64,000 nt of DNA from Arthrobacter sp. PAMC 25486 (lineage in GTDB: Bacteria; Actinomycetota; Actinomycetes; Actinomycetales; Micrococcaceae): positions 4,529,580-4,593,579 of the forward strand of contig NZ_CP007595.1 of assembly GCF_000785535.1 (NCBI RefSeq), in the 5' to 3' direction. The notes beneath the pieces are model-generated. The model did not search any database. It saw only the letters and a program-made list of their open reading frames with translations, and was not told where the DNA came from. Positions 8,533 to 16,570 of the stretch are shown in pieces; within the stretch, counting starts at the first letter, position 1; each line of letters opens with the position of its first letter. Position numbers and translations under genes: made by a program.

Positions 8533-9648
8533 ATTAGCGAGCCACGCATCAATGATCGTATCCGCGTCCCCGAGGTGCGGTTGGTTGGGCCGGCAGGCGA
8601 ACAGGTTGGGGTTGTCCGCATTGAGGACGCCCTTCGTTTAGCAGCTGAGTCTGACTTGGATCTGGTAGAGGTTGCGCCGACGGCCAAGCCGCCGGTGTGC
8701 AAACTGATGGACTTCGGCAAGTACAAGTACGAAGCCGCTGTCAAGGCTCGTGAAGCCCGCAAGAACCAGACCAACACCGTTTTGAAGGAAATTCGTTTCC
8801 GCCTCAAAATCGACAAGCATGACTACGAGACCAAACGCGGCCATGCGCTGAAGTTCCTCGGTGCCGGTGACAAGGTCAAGGCCATGATCCAGTTCCGCGG
8901 CCGTGAGCAGCAGCGCCCCGAAATGGGCATCCGTCTCCTGCAGAAGTTCGCCGAAGGCGTGGCCGAGGTCGGCATCATCGAGTCGAGCCCTCGCATTGAC
9001 GGGCGCAACATGGTCATGGTCATCGGTCCGCTGAAGAACAAGGCTGAGGCCAAGGCTGAGGCCCGCCGCAACCAGCAGCGTGCAGACGCCAAGGCCCACA
9101 ACGAGGCAGTCGCCAACGGCACGGCCCGCGTGGACGTGGACCGCGACAACAAGGCGCCCATGACGCAGTCATTGGCTGACCTGCTGCCCGACGGGCTGCA
9201 CCTGAACGAGGACGCTCCGGCTCCCGCCGCCGAAACCGTCCAGGACGTCCCGGCTCCGGCCGAGGCCGCAGCTGAGACGGCCGCTGTATCGGAAGCTCCT
9301 GCTCCCGAAGCAGCCCCGGCCAAGGAGGCGCCGGCAGAAAAGCCGGCTCCCGCCGTCGTACCTGCCAAGGCACCTGTCAAGGCAGCGCCGGCAAAGGCAC
9401 CTGCCGCAGCGAAGGCACCGGTGGCCAAGGCCCCCGCAGCCAAGCCCGCTGTTGCAGCAGCAGCCAAGCCGGTCGCCGCCCCGAAGCCCGTGGCTGCAAA
9501 GCCCATCCCCATGCCGAAGCCCATGGCCAAGCCCGCAGCTGTAAAGCCTGCTGCGAAGCCTGCCGCCAAGGCTGCAGCAAAACCGGCTGTCAAGCCTGCC
9601 TCTGCAAAGAGCGCACCGGCAGCCGAAACCCCCAGCTCAGCTGAATAA
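8533..9648 (+). CDS. infC: Translation initiation factor IF-3 with long Ala/Pro/Lys tail, likely AUU start
   Basis: IF-3 binds the 30S subunit, monitors start-codon selection and blocks premature 50S joining. The N-domain begins [17 protein letters not shown] and the C-domain runs through [16 protein letters not shown] and [10 protein letters not shown] sequences to [16 protein letters not shown] at 8522-8526 stands six bases before ATT at 8533, so an AUU start (371 aa), as in E. coli infC, is preferred. The in-frame ATG at 8515 has the ribosome site downstream of it. After about residue 180 the protein carries some 190 residues rich in Ala, Pro and Lys, predicted disordered. First gene of infC-rpmI-rplT. 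Confidence 0.9.
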   Translation: MSEPRINDRIRVPEVRLVGPAGEQVGVVRIEDALRLAAESDLDLVEVAPTAKPPVCKLMDFGKYKYEAAVKAREARKNQTNTVLKEIRFRLKIDKHDYETKRGHALKFLGAGDKVKAMIQFRGREQQRPEMGIRLLQKFAEGVAEVGIIESSPRIDGRNMVMVIGPLKNKAEAKAEARRNQQRADAKAHNEAVANGTARVDVDRDNKAPMTQSLADLLPDGLHLNEDAPAPAAETVQDVPAPAEAAAETAAVSEAPAPEAAPAKEAPAEKPAPAVVPAKAPVKAAPAKAPAAAKAPVAKAPAAKPAVAAAAKPVAAPKPVAAKPIPMPKPMAKPAAVKPAAKPAAKAAAKPAVKPASAKSAPAAETPSSAE

Positions 9649-9751
9649 GGTTCATCCTTTTCAGCGGTGAATACACCCACACAGTGACCCAACCAGTCGC
9701 TGCAAGAGAACCACAGGCAGCGCCGGTGGATACGTAAGGAGACAGGTCCTC

Positions 9752-9946
9752 ATGCCTAAAATGAAGACACATAGTGGTGCCAAGAAGCGATTCAAGCTGA
9801 CTGGCTCCGGCAAGCTGCGCCGCCAGCAGGCCAACCGCCGCCACTACCTGGAGCACAAGCCTTCCAGCTTGAAGCGCCGCCTGAAGGGCGACCTCCTGGT
9901 CGCCAAGGCTGATGTGCGCAACATCAAGAAGATGCTCGGCATCTAA
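9752..9946 (+). CDS. rpmI: 50S ribosomal protein L35
   Basis: A 64-aa basic ribosomal protein. The N-terminus [20 protein letters not shown] and C-terminus [12 protein letters not shown] are characteristic and full length. GGAGA lies just upstream of the ATG. It sits in the conserved order infC-rpmI-rplT, 103 bp after infC, and acts in the large ribosomal subunit. Confidence 0.98.
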   Translation: MPKMKTHSGAKKRFKLTGSGKLRRQQANRRHYLEHKPSSLKRRLKGDLLVAKADVRNIKKMLGI

Positions 9947-10053
9947 TTTCGCAAGTCAATCGGTGAGATTCCCAGTTCCGGGATGATCACCATTCATCAA
10001 AGCCTTCCCCGGCATGATTGGCTTGGGATCTTTAAACTTGAAGGAGTACGCAC

Positions 10054-10437
10054 GTGGCACGTGTGAAGAGGGCTGTAAACGCCCATAAGAAGCGTCGGGT
10101 TGTTCTTGAGCGGGCAAAGGGTTACCGCGGTCAGCGGTCACGCCTTTACCGCAAGGCCAAAGAGCAGCTGCTGCACTCGTTTGTGTACAGCTACGGCGAC
10201 CGCCGCAAGCGCAAGGGTGACTTCCGTCGCCTGTGGATCCAGCGTATCAATGCTGCATCACGCGCCAACGGCCTGACCTACAACCGCTTGATCCAGGGCC
10301 TGAAGGCTGCTGAGATTGAGGTTGACCGTCGCATGCTGGCCGACCTGGCCGTCAACGACGCCGGTGCCTTCACCGCACTGGTGGCCTTGGCCAAGGCTGC
10401 ACTGCCTGCTGACACCTCAGCACCGGTTGCAAAGTAG
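10054..10437 (+). CDS. rplT: 50S ribosomal protein L20
   Basis: A 127-aa protein that binds 23S rRNA early in large-subunit assembly. The N-terminus (M)[14 protein letters not shown] and [17 protein letters not shown] are diagnostic. It starts with GTG, eight bases after AAGGAG. In several bacteria L20 represses its own operon by binding the leader; the hairpin before infC is consistent with regulation there. Last gene of the operon. Confidence 0.98.
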   Translation: MARVKRAVNAHKKRRVVLERAKGYRGQRSRLYRKAKEQLLHSFVYSYGDRRKRKGDFRRLWIQRINAASRANGLTYNRLIQGLKAAEIEVDRRMLADLAVNDAGAFTALVALAKAALPADTSAPVAK

Positions 10438-10490
10438 CGTTTAGTTTTTCTAAAGGAACGTCCAGTTCCTTGTTCATGAGCAGTGACTGC

Positions 10491-10496
10491 TAAAGT
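10491..10496 (+). promoter_or_regulatory. -10 element for the RNA methyltransferase gene
   Basis: TAAAGT ends seven bases before the ATG at 10504. There is no Shine-Dalgarno at any of the possible starts, so this spacing favours leaderless translation from 10504. Confidence 0.45.
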
Positions 10497-10503
10497 CCTA
10501 AGC

Positions 10504-11415
10504 ATGAATGAACCCGGGCGCCCGCCAGCAGAAGCAATGACCAATCCTCGAGCAGATCGGGTGAGGGAGGTTGCCAAGCTGGTAGGGCGCTCGGGCCGTT
10601 TAAAGCGCCGCCAGTTCCTGGCTGAGGGGCCGCAGGCCGTCCGTGAGGCGCTGCGAGCCCACCACGATTGTCTGGCCGCCGGCGGCACTCCCGTCGTTGA
10701 AGCCCTGTACGCCACGGTCGAGTGCCTGAAGAAGTTTCCGGAACTGTTGGAATCCGCGTCCGCACCGGGGTCGCGCCTGCAGGTGCGGATCGCCAGTGAG
10801 TTGGTCCTGGCCGCCATGACGGACACCGTCTCGCCCCAAGGCGTGGTTGCCGTGTGTAACTTCGTGGACGTGCCCTTGGAGGAAGTCATTGCCTCCAAAC
10901 CCAAACTGATCGCCATGTTGTGCAGGGTCCAGGACCCGGGCAATGCGGGCACCGTGCTGCGGGCAGCCGATGCCGCCGGTGCCGACGCCGTGATCTTCTC
11001 CCAGTCCAGCGTGGACATCTACAACCCGAAGGCCGTGCGCTCCACCGCCGGCTCCATTTTCCACCTGCCTGTTGTGCTTGGTGCAGACCTGGCCGAAGTG
11101 GTGGCAGCAGCCTCTGCGGCCGGTATTGGCATTCTCGCCGCCGACGGCTACGGCCAGCTGAATCTCGACCTGCTCCAGGACGAAAGCGCTGCACGGTCCT
11201 TTGACCAGGAAATTCCCGACGCCACCTATGACCTGGCCGAGCCCACCATGTGGCTCTTTGGCAACGAGGCCCAGGGCCTTGCCGGGGAAGAGAAAGCGCT
11301 GGCCGATCACCGCGTGGCCGTTCCCGTCTATGGTGCGGCAGAATCGTTGAACCTGGGCACCGCGGCCACCGTGTGCCTTTATGCCAGCGCCCGGGCACAG
11401 CGCCGCACGCACTGA
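10504..11415 (+). CDS. SpoU/TrmH-family RNA 2'-O-methyltransferase
   Basis: A 303-aa SPOUT enzyme that transfers a methyl group from SAM to a ribose 2'-OH of tRNA or rRNA. An N-terminal substrate-binding domain (RSGRLKRRQFLAEGPQAVREAL) precedes the knotted catalytic domain. Its three motifs are visible: NAGTVLRAADAAGADAVIF, LFGNEAQGL and VPVYGAAESLNLGTAATVC. Alternative starts are GTG 10483 and ATG 10537; 10504 is favoured by the -10 seven bases upstream. The target RNA cannot be told from sequence. It follows the ribosomal genes, as in many actinobacteria. Confidence 0.92.
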   Translation: MNEPGRPPAEAMTNPRADRVREVAKLVGRSGRLKRRQFLAEGPQAVREALRAHHDCLAAGGTPVVEALYATVECLKKFPELLESASAPGSRLQVRIASELVLAAMTDTVSPQGVVAVCNFVDVPLEEVIASKPKLIAMLCRVQDPGNAGTVLRAADAAGADAVIFSQSSVDIYNPKAVRSTAGSIFHLPVVLGADLAEVVAAASAAGIGILAADGYGQLNLDLLQDESAARSFDQEIPDATYDLAEPTMWLFGNEAQGLAGEEKALADHRVAVPVYGAAESLNLGTAATVCLYASARAQRRTH

Positions 11416-11615
11416 CGTTTGGCAGCGGGCTGTGATGCCCGACGGCGGTTGGTTGCTTGGTAGGTGAGGGTCGCCTCCCTGTGGGGTGCTTTTCCGCGGT
11501 GGGTTGCGCGGCCGCTTGCACGGCTGCCAGCAGGCTGCAGGGTAAACTTTTTTCGTGGACGCAGGGTCCACGCGGCCCGGCCCGCTGGTCCGCCCACGAT
11601 TGAGGGGATTCCACT

Positions 11616-12602
11616 GTGTCACAATCGGGTGGCAGCAAGGCGATTATCGCCGCGCTGATAGCAAACTTGTCCATAGCCGTCATGAAGTTCCTGGCGTACT
11701 TTCTGACACTGTCGTCTTCGATGCTGGCGGAAGGCATCCACTCCCTGGCTGACTCAGGGAACCAGCTGCTGCTCCTGTTGGGCGGGAAGAAGGCCAAGCG
11801 GCAGGCAAGTCCTGAGCACCCCTTCGGCTACGGACGCGAACGATATGTTTACGCGTTCATCGTCTCCATCGTCCTCTTTAGCGTCGGTGGCCTGTTTGCC
11901 CTGTACGAGGCGTTCCAGAAATGGCAGCATCCCCACGGCATTGAAGGCCAATGGTGGTGGGTGCCGCTGGCGGTGCTGATCGGAGCCATCGGACTGGAAT
12001 CACGGTCACTGTACGTGGCCATCCAGGAATCCAATGTGGCCCGCGGCAAGCGCAGCTGGATCCAGTTCATCAAGACGTCCAAGGCCCCGGAACTGCCTGT
12101 CATTCTGCTGGAAGACGTGGCGGCCCTGCTGGGTCTGGTGTTTGCGCTCTTCGGCGTGTCCATGACCCTGCTCACCGGAAACGGGATCTGGGACGCCATC
12201 GGAACCGGCCTGATCGGTGTGCTCCTGGTGTGCGTGGCCATCATCCTGGCCCTTGAAACAAAGTCCCTGCTGCTCGGTGAATCGGCGACGGTTGAAGATG
12301 TCCGCGCCGTCGAAGCGGCCCTGGTGGGCCCCGGTGTCAGCAAGATCATCCACCTCAAGACCATGCACCTTGGCCCCGAGGAGCTGCTGGTCGCCGCAAA
12401 GATCGCCATCGACGAGTTCGACACCGGCGCCCACATCGCCAGCATCATCAACGAGGCCGAGCGCCGCGTCAGGGCGGCCGTCCCCATCGCCACCGTCATC
12501 TACCTCGAGCCGGACATCTACTCGGCTGCGGCCGCTGCTGCAGAATCCGACGAGCTCAACGCGGTGCAGGATGCCGCCGCACCTGAGTCCGAAGCCCACT
12601 AA
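11616..12602 (+). CDS. Cation diffusion facilitator family transporter
   Basis: A 328-aa membrane protein of the CDF family, which exports divalent cations such as zinc by proton antiport. The metal site of helix 2 appears in SMLAEGIHSLADSGNQ, and a later membrane helix carries LLEDVAALLGLVFAL. Four to six membrane segments cover residues 8-225, followed by a cytosolic ferredoxin-like domain (SATVEDVRAVEAAL to TVIYLEPDIY). The first position of the usual HxxxD pair is changed, so metal preference is uncertain. GTG start with AGGGGA upstream. Stands alone. Confidence 0.9.
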   Translation: MSQSGGSKAIIAALIANLSIAVMKFLAYFLTLSSSMLAEGIHSLADSGNQLLLLLGGKKAKRQASPEHPFGYGRERYVYAFIVSIVLFSVGGLFALYEAFQKWQHPHGIEGQWWWVPLAVLIGAIGLESRSLYVAIQESNVARGKRSWIQFIKTSKAPELPVILLEDVAALLGLVFALFGVSMTLLTGNGIWDAIGTGLIGVLLVCVAIILALETKSLLLGESATVEDVRAVEAALVGPGVSKIIHLKTMHLGPEELLVAAKIAIDEFDTGAHIASIINEAERRVRAAVPIATVIYLEPDIYSAAAAAAESDELNAVQDAAAPESEAH

Positions 12603-13172
12603 CCCCTTCGAACGCGGGGGTGGGATTGGCCGAGTGCGCCAACCCCTGGTGCTGGTCACGATGGGAATGAACGACGCCGGCCCGCACCTGACGTGTTCCC
12701 TCTCCACCGCAGGGGCTGCTTTGGGTCCGCCTGCGGGGAGAAGGCTATGCGCCGTCCTGAGCCGTCTGGCAGCGCATGCGTAAACAGGCTTTGGTTGTGC
12801 GCCTTGGACGGGGGCTGGGTTTGCGCAGCTCGCTTGGCTGCGCCAGTGAAGGCGTCCTCGCTGCGCATGCATAAAGCTGAACTGGACTAGGCGCATGCGT
12901 GGCAGCAGCCCCGGCGTATAAAATAAGTCGAACTGGACTATGCACGTGCGCGGCCATAGCCCCGGCGTGTATGTCAAGAACTCAGGGAAGTGCGAGGCGC
13001 CAAGCGAGTCGGAACGCAGAGTGGAAGAACACGTCCCCTCTTTACCTTCCGCGCCTCCCGCACCTCGCAAGCTCGCGCCTCGAGAGCTCCGCAGGTCCTT
13101 TGTGCGCGGGGCCCCTCCGGTTCAAAGAAGTAACCCCAGAAGTGGACGTGAAACCGGCGAAATCTGGCCGGG
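12603..13172. other. 570-bp intergenic region without a convincing gene
   Basis: Reading frames exist on both strands, but none shows a recognisable domain, a good start or protein-like composition. The region contains a two-copy 51-bp tandem repeat (separate entry) and several CGCATGCG-type palindromes. It separates two convergent transporter genes. Confidence 0.6.
12879..12975 (+). repeat. Two imperfect 51-bp tandem copies
   Basis: GAACTGGACTA recurs at 12879 and 12930, followed in each copy by a GC-rich block ending in AGCCCCGGCGT (A/G)TA. Unit length is 51 bp with about 80 percent identity by eye. The unit is a multiple of three, but no coding function is evident. Confidence 0.7.
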
Positions 13173-14381
13173 TCAGGCCTTGGCGGCGCGGATCTTGTCC
13201 AACAAGCCGCTGAACAGGGCGATGCCCAGGCCCAGTACGGCCAGCGCCGCGCCCACGAGTGCCGGCGCCGTGTAGCCCCATCCCCAGGTGATGACGAGTC
13301 CGCCGACAAAGGCGCCCAGCGCGTTGGCCATGTTCAGGGCCGAGTGGTTCAGGGAGGAAGCGAGGGTCGGTGCGCCGGGGGAGACGTCGAGCAGGCGGGT
13401 CTGCAACGACGGAACAAGCATGGACCCCGAGGCTCCGATCACGAAGATCATGAGCAGCGCCATCCACTGGATGTGAACGCTCGCGGCGTAGATGACCAGG
13501 GTCACTGCGATGAAGCCCATCATGAGGTAGATGCTGCCCATGACGGACCAGTCGGCCATCCGCCCACCCACATAGCTGCCGGCCACCATGCCCAGGCCGT
13601 ACAGTCCTACGATGATCGGCAGGAAGTCCGATGCGAAGCCGGCCACGTCGGTCATGGTGTTGGCAACGTAGGTGTACACGGCGAAGAAGCCACCAAAGCC
13701 GACCACGCCAACCAGTAACGTGATCCAAACCTGGCCGCGGCGCAGGGCGCTGAGCTCCTTGCGCAGGCTGGCATCCGGCTGCGCCTTCTGGGCGGGGACG
13801 AAGGCGTAAATGCACGCCATGGTGATGACACCGATGATGCCGACCAGGATGAACAGCCAGCGCCAGCCATATTGCTGGCCTACGAAGGTGGCGAGCGGAA
13901 CGCCCAGGACGTTGGCCACCGACAGGCCCATCATGACCATCGAAATTGCGCGTCCACGCTTGCCCGGGGCGACCATGGATGCGGCCAGGACGGCTGCAAC
14001 ACCAAAGAATGCGCCATGGGGCAGCCCCGCAATAAAGCGGGTGACCAGGAGCGTGGCATAGTCCTGGGCCAGGACGGAGAGCAGGTTGCCCACAGTGAAG
14101 AGTGCCATGAGGCCCAATGCGAGGGTCTTGCGCGGCATCTTGGCGCTAATGGCCACGAGCAGGGGTGCACCAATCACCACGCCCAGCGCGTAAGCGGAGA
14201 TGACGTGCCCGGCTGTGGGGACGCTGACGCCCACACCCTCGGCAACATTGGGCAGCAGGCCCATCATGGCAAATTCGGTGGTGCCGATGCCGAAGCCGCC
14301 AATGGCCAGCGAGAATATGGCCCACGCAATGACGTTCGAGGAGGCAGGCACGGTGTCGCGCCGGATTTTAAGCAAGGACAT
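13173..14381 (-). CDS. MFS transporter, drug:H+ antiporter-1 type
   Basis: A 402-aa protein with 12 hydrophobic segments. The N-terminus AIGGFGIGTTEFAMMGLLP and VISAYALGVVIGAPL are typical of the DHA1 inner-membrane exporters (AraJ/CmlR-like). The loop 2-3 motif is reduced to SAKMPRKTLAL. The family exports drugs, sugars or other small molecules; the substrate is unknown. The ATG at 14379-14381 was chosen where similarity begins; the frame continues far upstream over the opposite Nudix gene but is a shadow there. Confidence 0.9.
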   Translation of the reverse strand: MSLLKIRRDTVPASSNVIAWAIFSLAIGGFGIGTTEFAMMGLLPNVAEGVGVSVPTAGHVISAYALGVVIGAPLLVAISAKMPRKTLALGLMALFTVGNLLSVLAQDYATLLVTRFIAGLPHGAFFGVAAVLAASMVAPGKRGRAISMVMMGLSVANVLGVPLATFVGQQYGWRWLFILVGIIGVITMACIYAFVPAQKAQPDASLRKELSALRRGQVWITLLVGVVGFGGFFAVYTYVANTMTDVAGFASDFLPIIVGLYGLGMVAGSYVGGRMADWSVMGSIYLMMGFIAVTLVIYAASVHIQWMALLMIFVIGASGSMLVPSLQTRLLDVSPGAPTLASSLNHSALNMANALGAFVGGLVITWGWGYTAPALVGAALAVLGLGIALFSGLLDKIRAAKA

Positions 14382-14567
14382 GGACTTTACTTTCGCAAGG
14401 TGGGTTTCCGGTTCCGCCGCGGGCGGGAGGTGCCGGCGCCACGGTGCGCAGCGGCTGGGGCATAACGATGCCGTGACTAAGTCTAGCGGCCGAGGGCCCA
14501 GCGCGAGTTGGTGAGTCGTGGGAGGCTGTTGGGTGCTGGTTCGATCTAGACTGGCGAGGTGACTTCC

Positions 14568-15002
14568 ATGAAACAAATCGTAGGCGCGGCCCTGCTGGAT
14601 TCCCTTGCACTCCCGGAAAAACTGTTGGCAGCCCGGCGCACTGCCCCGCCGGAATTTGCCGGCATGTGGGAATTTCCCGGCGGCAAGGTTGAGCCCGGCG
14701 AAAGCCACGAGCAGGCCCTGCACCGGGAATTGGCTGAGGAGCTGGGCGTCAAGGTGGGCTTGGGCGCTGAACTGCAATGTCCGACGTCGGACGGCTGGCC
14801 CTTGAATGCCAGGGCCGCCATGCGCGTGTGGCTGGCTGAGGTGAACGAAGGCACTCCGGAACCGCTTGAAGACCATGACCTCTTGCGGTGGGTGGAGTTG
14901 GGTGGCCCTGCCATCCTGGAACTTGACTGGATTCCGGCGGACCGCCCTATTGTGCACGCATTGGTGGCGTTGACCACTGGCGGGGAATCCGCCACGGAAT
15001 AA
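14568..15002 (+). CDS. Nudix hydrolase, MutT/CTP pyrophosphohydrolase-like
   Basis: A 144-aa protein that should cleave a nucleoside diphosphate linkage, probably sanitising oxidised or modified nucleotides. The Nudix box begins GKVEPGES and ends RELAEELGV with all consensus Gly and Glu residues; WEFPGG precedes it. The ATG at 14568 has GAGGTG six bases upstream. Divergent from the MFS exporter. Substrate inferred only from similarity to short MutT proteins. Confidence 0.92.
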   Translation: MKQIVGAALLDSLALPEKLLAARRTAPPEFAGMWEFPGGKVEPGESHEQALHRELAEELGVKVGLGAELQCPTSDGWPLNARAAMRVWLAEVNEGTPEPLEDHDLLRWVELGGPAILELDWIPADRPIVHALVALTTGGESATE

Positions 15003-15075
15003 ATGCCGGGCTGGGTGTTGAAAAGATGCCCCGCTGTGCCAGACTGGGTTCTGAAGACCCCAAGGAGGTTGTGCC

Positions 15076-15267
15076 ATGACGAACAGCAATCACGACGAAC
15101 AAGCCCCCTCTGGCGCCAGCGAAGAAACAAAAGAGAAGTTTCGCCAGGCCCTGGAAAACAAGAAGAACAAGCAGCACGGCAGTGTGGAAGCAAGCGGCGG
15201 CGCGAAGATCAACGCAACGCACGGTGCGGCCAGCCACAAGCGTGAATTCCGCCGCAAGAGCGGATAA
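15076..15267 (+). CDS. DUF5302 family protein
   Basis: A 63-aa, very hydrophilic protein. It has the family pattern: EETKEKFRQALENKKNK in the middle, then HGAASHKREFRRKSG at the end. AAGGAGG precedes the ATG, an excellent ribosome site that suggests strong expression. Function unknown; the family is common in actinobacteria and likely disordered. Confidence 0.85.
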   Translation: MTNSNHDEQAPSGASEETKEKFRQALENKKNKQHGSVEASGGAKINATHGAASHKREFRRKSG

Positions 15268-15285
15268 GACCCTCGCTGCCCCGGC

Positions 15286-16416
15286 CTAGAACAAGGTGGG
15301 GGCCGCGTTGGCCAAGGCGGGGACCCTCAACGGGGTTCCCGCCTTATTGCTACCCGGGGTGTGACGGAATCCAGCCGGGCCGGCGCCCTGCTGTGGCATG
15401 ATTCCGGCGGGGTACACAGCCTCTTCGGCCCGCGGGTCATGGATGAAATTTTGGGGGCCAAAGCCGTGGCGGGACTTGGCCCCGTTCACTGCGGAGGCCA
15501 GCCATTGACGGTATTCCTTGGACGCGTACGCACCCGATCCGTAGAGGCGCTGGTAGCGTCCCACGAGTGCGGGATGCTCTCTGGCCAGCCACTGCATGAA
15601 CCATTCGCGGGTTCCCTGCCGCAAATACAACGCGCCCGCGCTCACGCCGGTGGCACCCGCCGCTGCCAGTGCAGCAAAGAGTGCATCGAGGGCCTCCTCT
15701 GAATCCGTAAGCCACGGCAGGATGGGCATGGCCATGACACCGCACGGCAGGCCGGCGTCACGCAATTTGCCGATCAAGGCCAACCGGGCTTTGGGCGACG
15801 GCGTCCCGGGTTCAATGGCGTGGGCCAGATCGTCATCAAGCAACGCCAGTGAAATACCCATGCCAACGCTGACCTGCTCCCCGGCGGCGCGCAGCAACGG
15901 AATGTCCCTCGCCAGCAGAGTGCCTTTCGTCAGGATGGAAAAGGGTGTTCCGGAGTCGGCCAAGGCATTGATGATTCCTGGCATGAGCTGGTACCGACCC
16001 TCGGCCCGCTGGTACGGGTCCGTGTTGGTGCCCAGCGCGACGTGGTCGTGTCCCCACGACGGCTTGTTCAGTTCCCTGCGCAGCACCTGAGCAACATTGA
16101 CCTTCACCACCACCTGGGAGTCGAAATCAACGCCGGAGTCAAAGTTCAAATATGTGTGGCTTTTGCGCGCAAAGCAGTAGACGCAGGCGTGGGAACAGCC
16201 CCGGTAGGGGTTCACCGTCCACTCAAAAGGCATGGTGGAACTGGGTGGCACCTTGTTCAACGCCGACTTTGAGAGCACCTCGTGAAAGGTGATGCCGGCA
16301 AATTCCGGTGTTTGCACACTCTGCACCAGCCCGGCCAAGGGTAGTAAGGGAGCAGGTCCTGCGTCGTCGGGGCTTGGAAATAGTGGTTGGTTTAGTTGCT
16401 GATTTGTCCACCGCAT
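15286..16416 (-). CDS. Rv2578c-family radical SAM protein
   Basis: A 376-aa protein with the radical SAM cluster motif CSHACVYC (within PYRGCSHACVYCFARKSH, about residues 73-80). The body resembles SplB-like proteins of the Rv2578c group (ALGTNTDPYQRAEGRYQLM, FSILTKGTLLARDIPLL). Enzymes with this cluster cleave SAM to a 5'-deoxyadenosyl radical; a DNA photoproduct-type repair role is suggested only by distant similarity to spore photoproduct lyase. No ribosome site precedes the ATG, and a palindrome lies within the promoter (next entry), so the mRNA is probably leaderless and regulated. Confidence 0.9.
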   Translation of the reverse strand: MRWTNQQLNQPLFPSPDDAGPAPLLPLAGLVQSVQTPEFAGITFHEVLSKSALNKVPPSSTMPFEWTVNPYRGCSHACVYCFARKSHTYLNFDSGVDFDSQVVVKVNVAQVLRRELNKPSWGHDHVALGTNTDPYQRAEGRYQLMPGIINALADSGTPFSILTKGTLLARDIPLLRAAGEQVSVGMGISLALLDDDLAHAIEPGTPSPKARLALIGKLRDAGLPCGVMAMPILPWLTDSEEALDALFAALAAAGATGVSAGALYLRQGTREWFMQWLAREHPALVGRYQRLYGSGAYASKEYRQWLASAVNGAKSRHGFGPQNFIHDPRAEEAVYPAGIMPQQGAGPAGFRHTPGSNKAGTPLRVPALANAAPTLF

Positions 16417-16422
16417 GCAGTA

Positions 16423-16451
16423 ATTAGAACATATCTTCTAATTACTTCCAA
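16423..16451 (-). promoter_or_regulatory. Promoter with LexA-like palindromic operator before the radical SAM gene
   Basis: On the minus strand TTGGAA (16446-16451), a 17-base spacer and TCTAAT (16423-16428) form a -35/-10 pair, six bases before the start codon. A palindrome, ATTAGAA-N6-TTCTAAT (16423-16442), fills the spacer and the -10. Its core AGAACATA-N2-TTCT closely matches the SOS box before the LysM gene. Repressor binding here would block the polymerase. LexA is the leading candidate. Confidence 0.6.
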
Positions 16452-16570
16452 GGGCTTATGAGAAGTTTTTCATTACCCGTCGGTAGCAATGTGGCGCAGA
16501 TCACTATCCGAAAGGCTAGGCTGGGGTGTGGGGTGATGAGGCCCTGAAATTCGAGACGCAAGGAGCAGAC

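Noticed and set aside
10443-10475. LexA box upstream of the RNA methyltransferase gene (GGAACGTCCAGTTCC)
   Set aside because: The half-sites are separated by five bases rather than four and the flanks do not match the consensus.
12006-13070. Long minus-strand frame through the 51-bp repeats
   Set aside because: It overlaps the CDF gene in antisense, has no domain, and its repeat simply reflects the DNA repeat.
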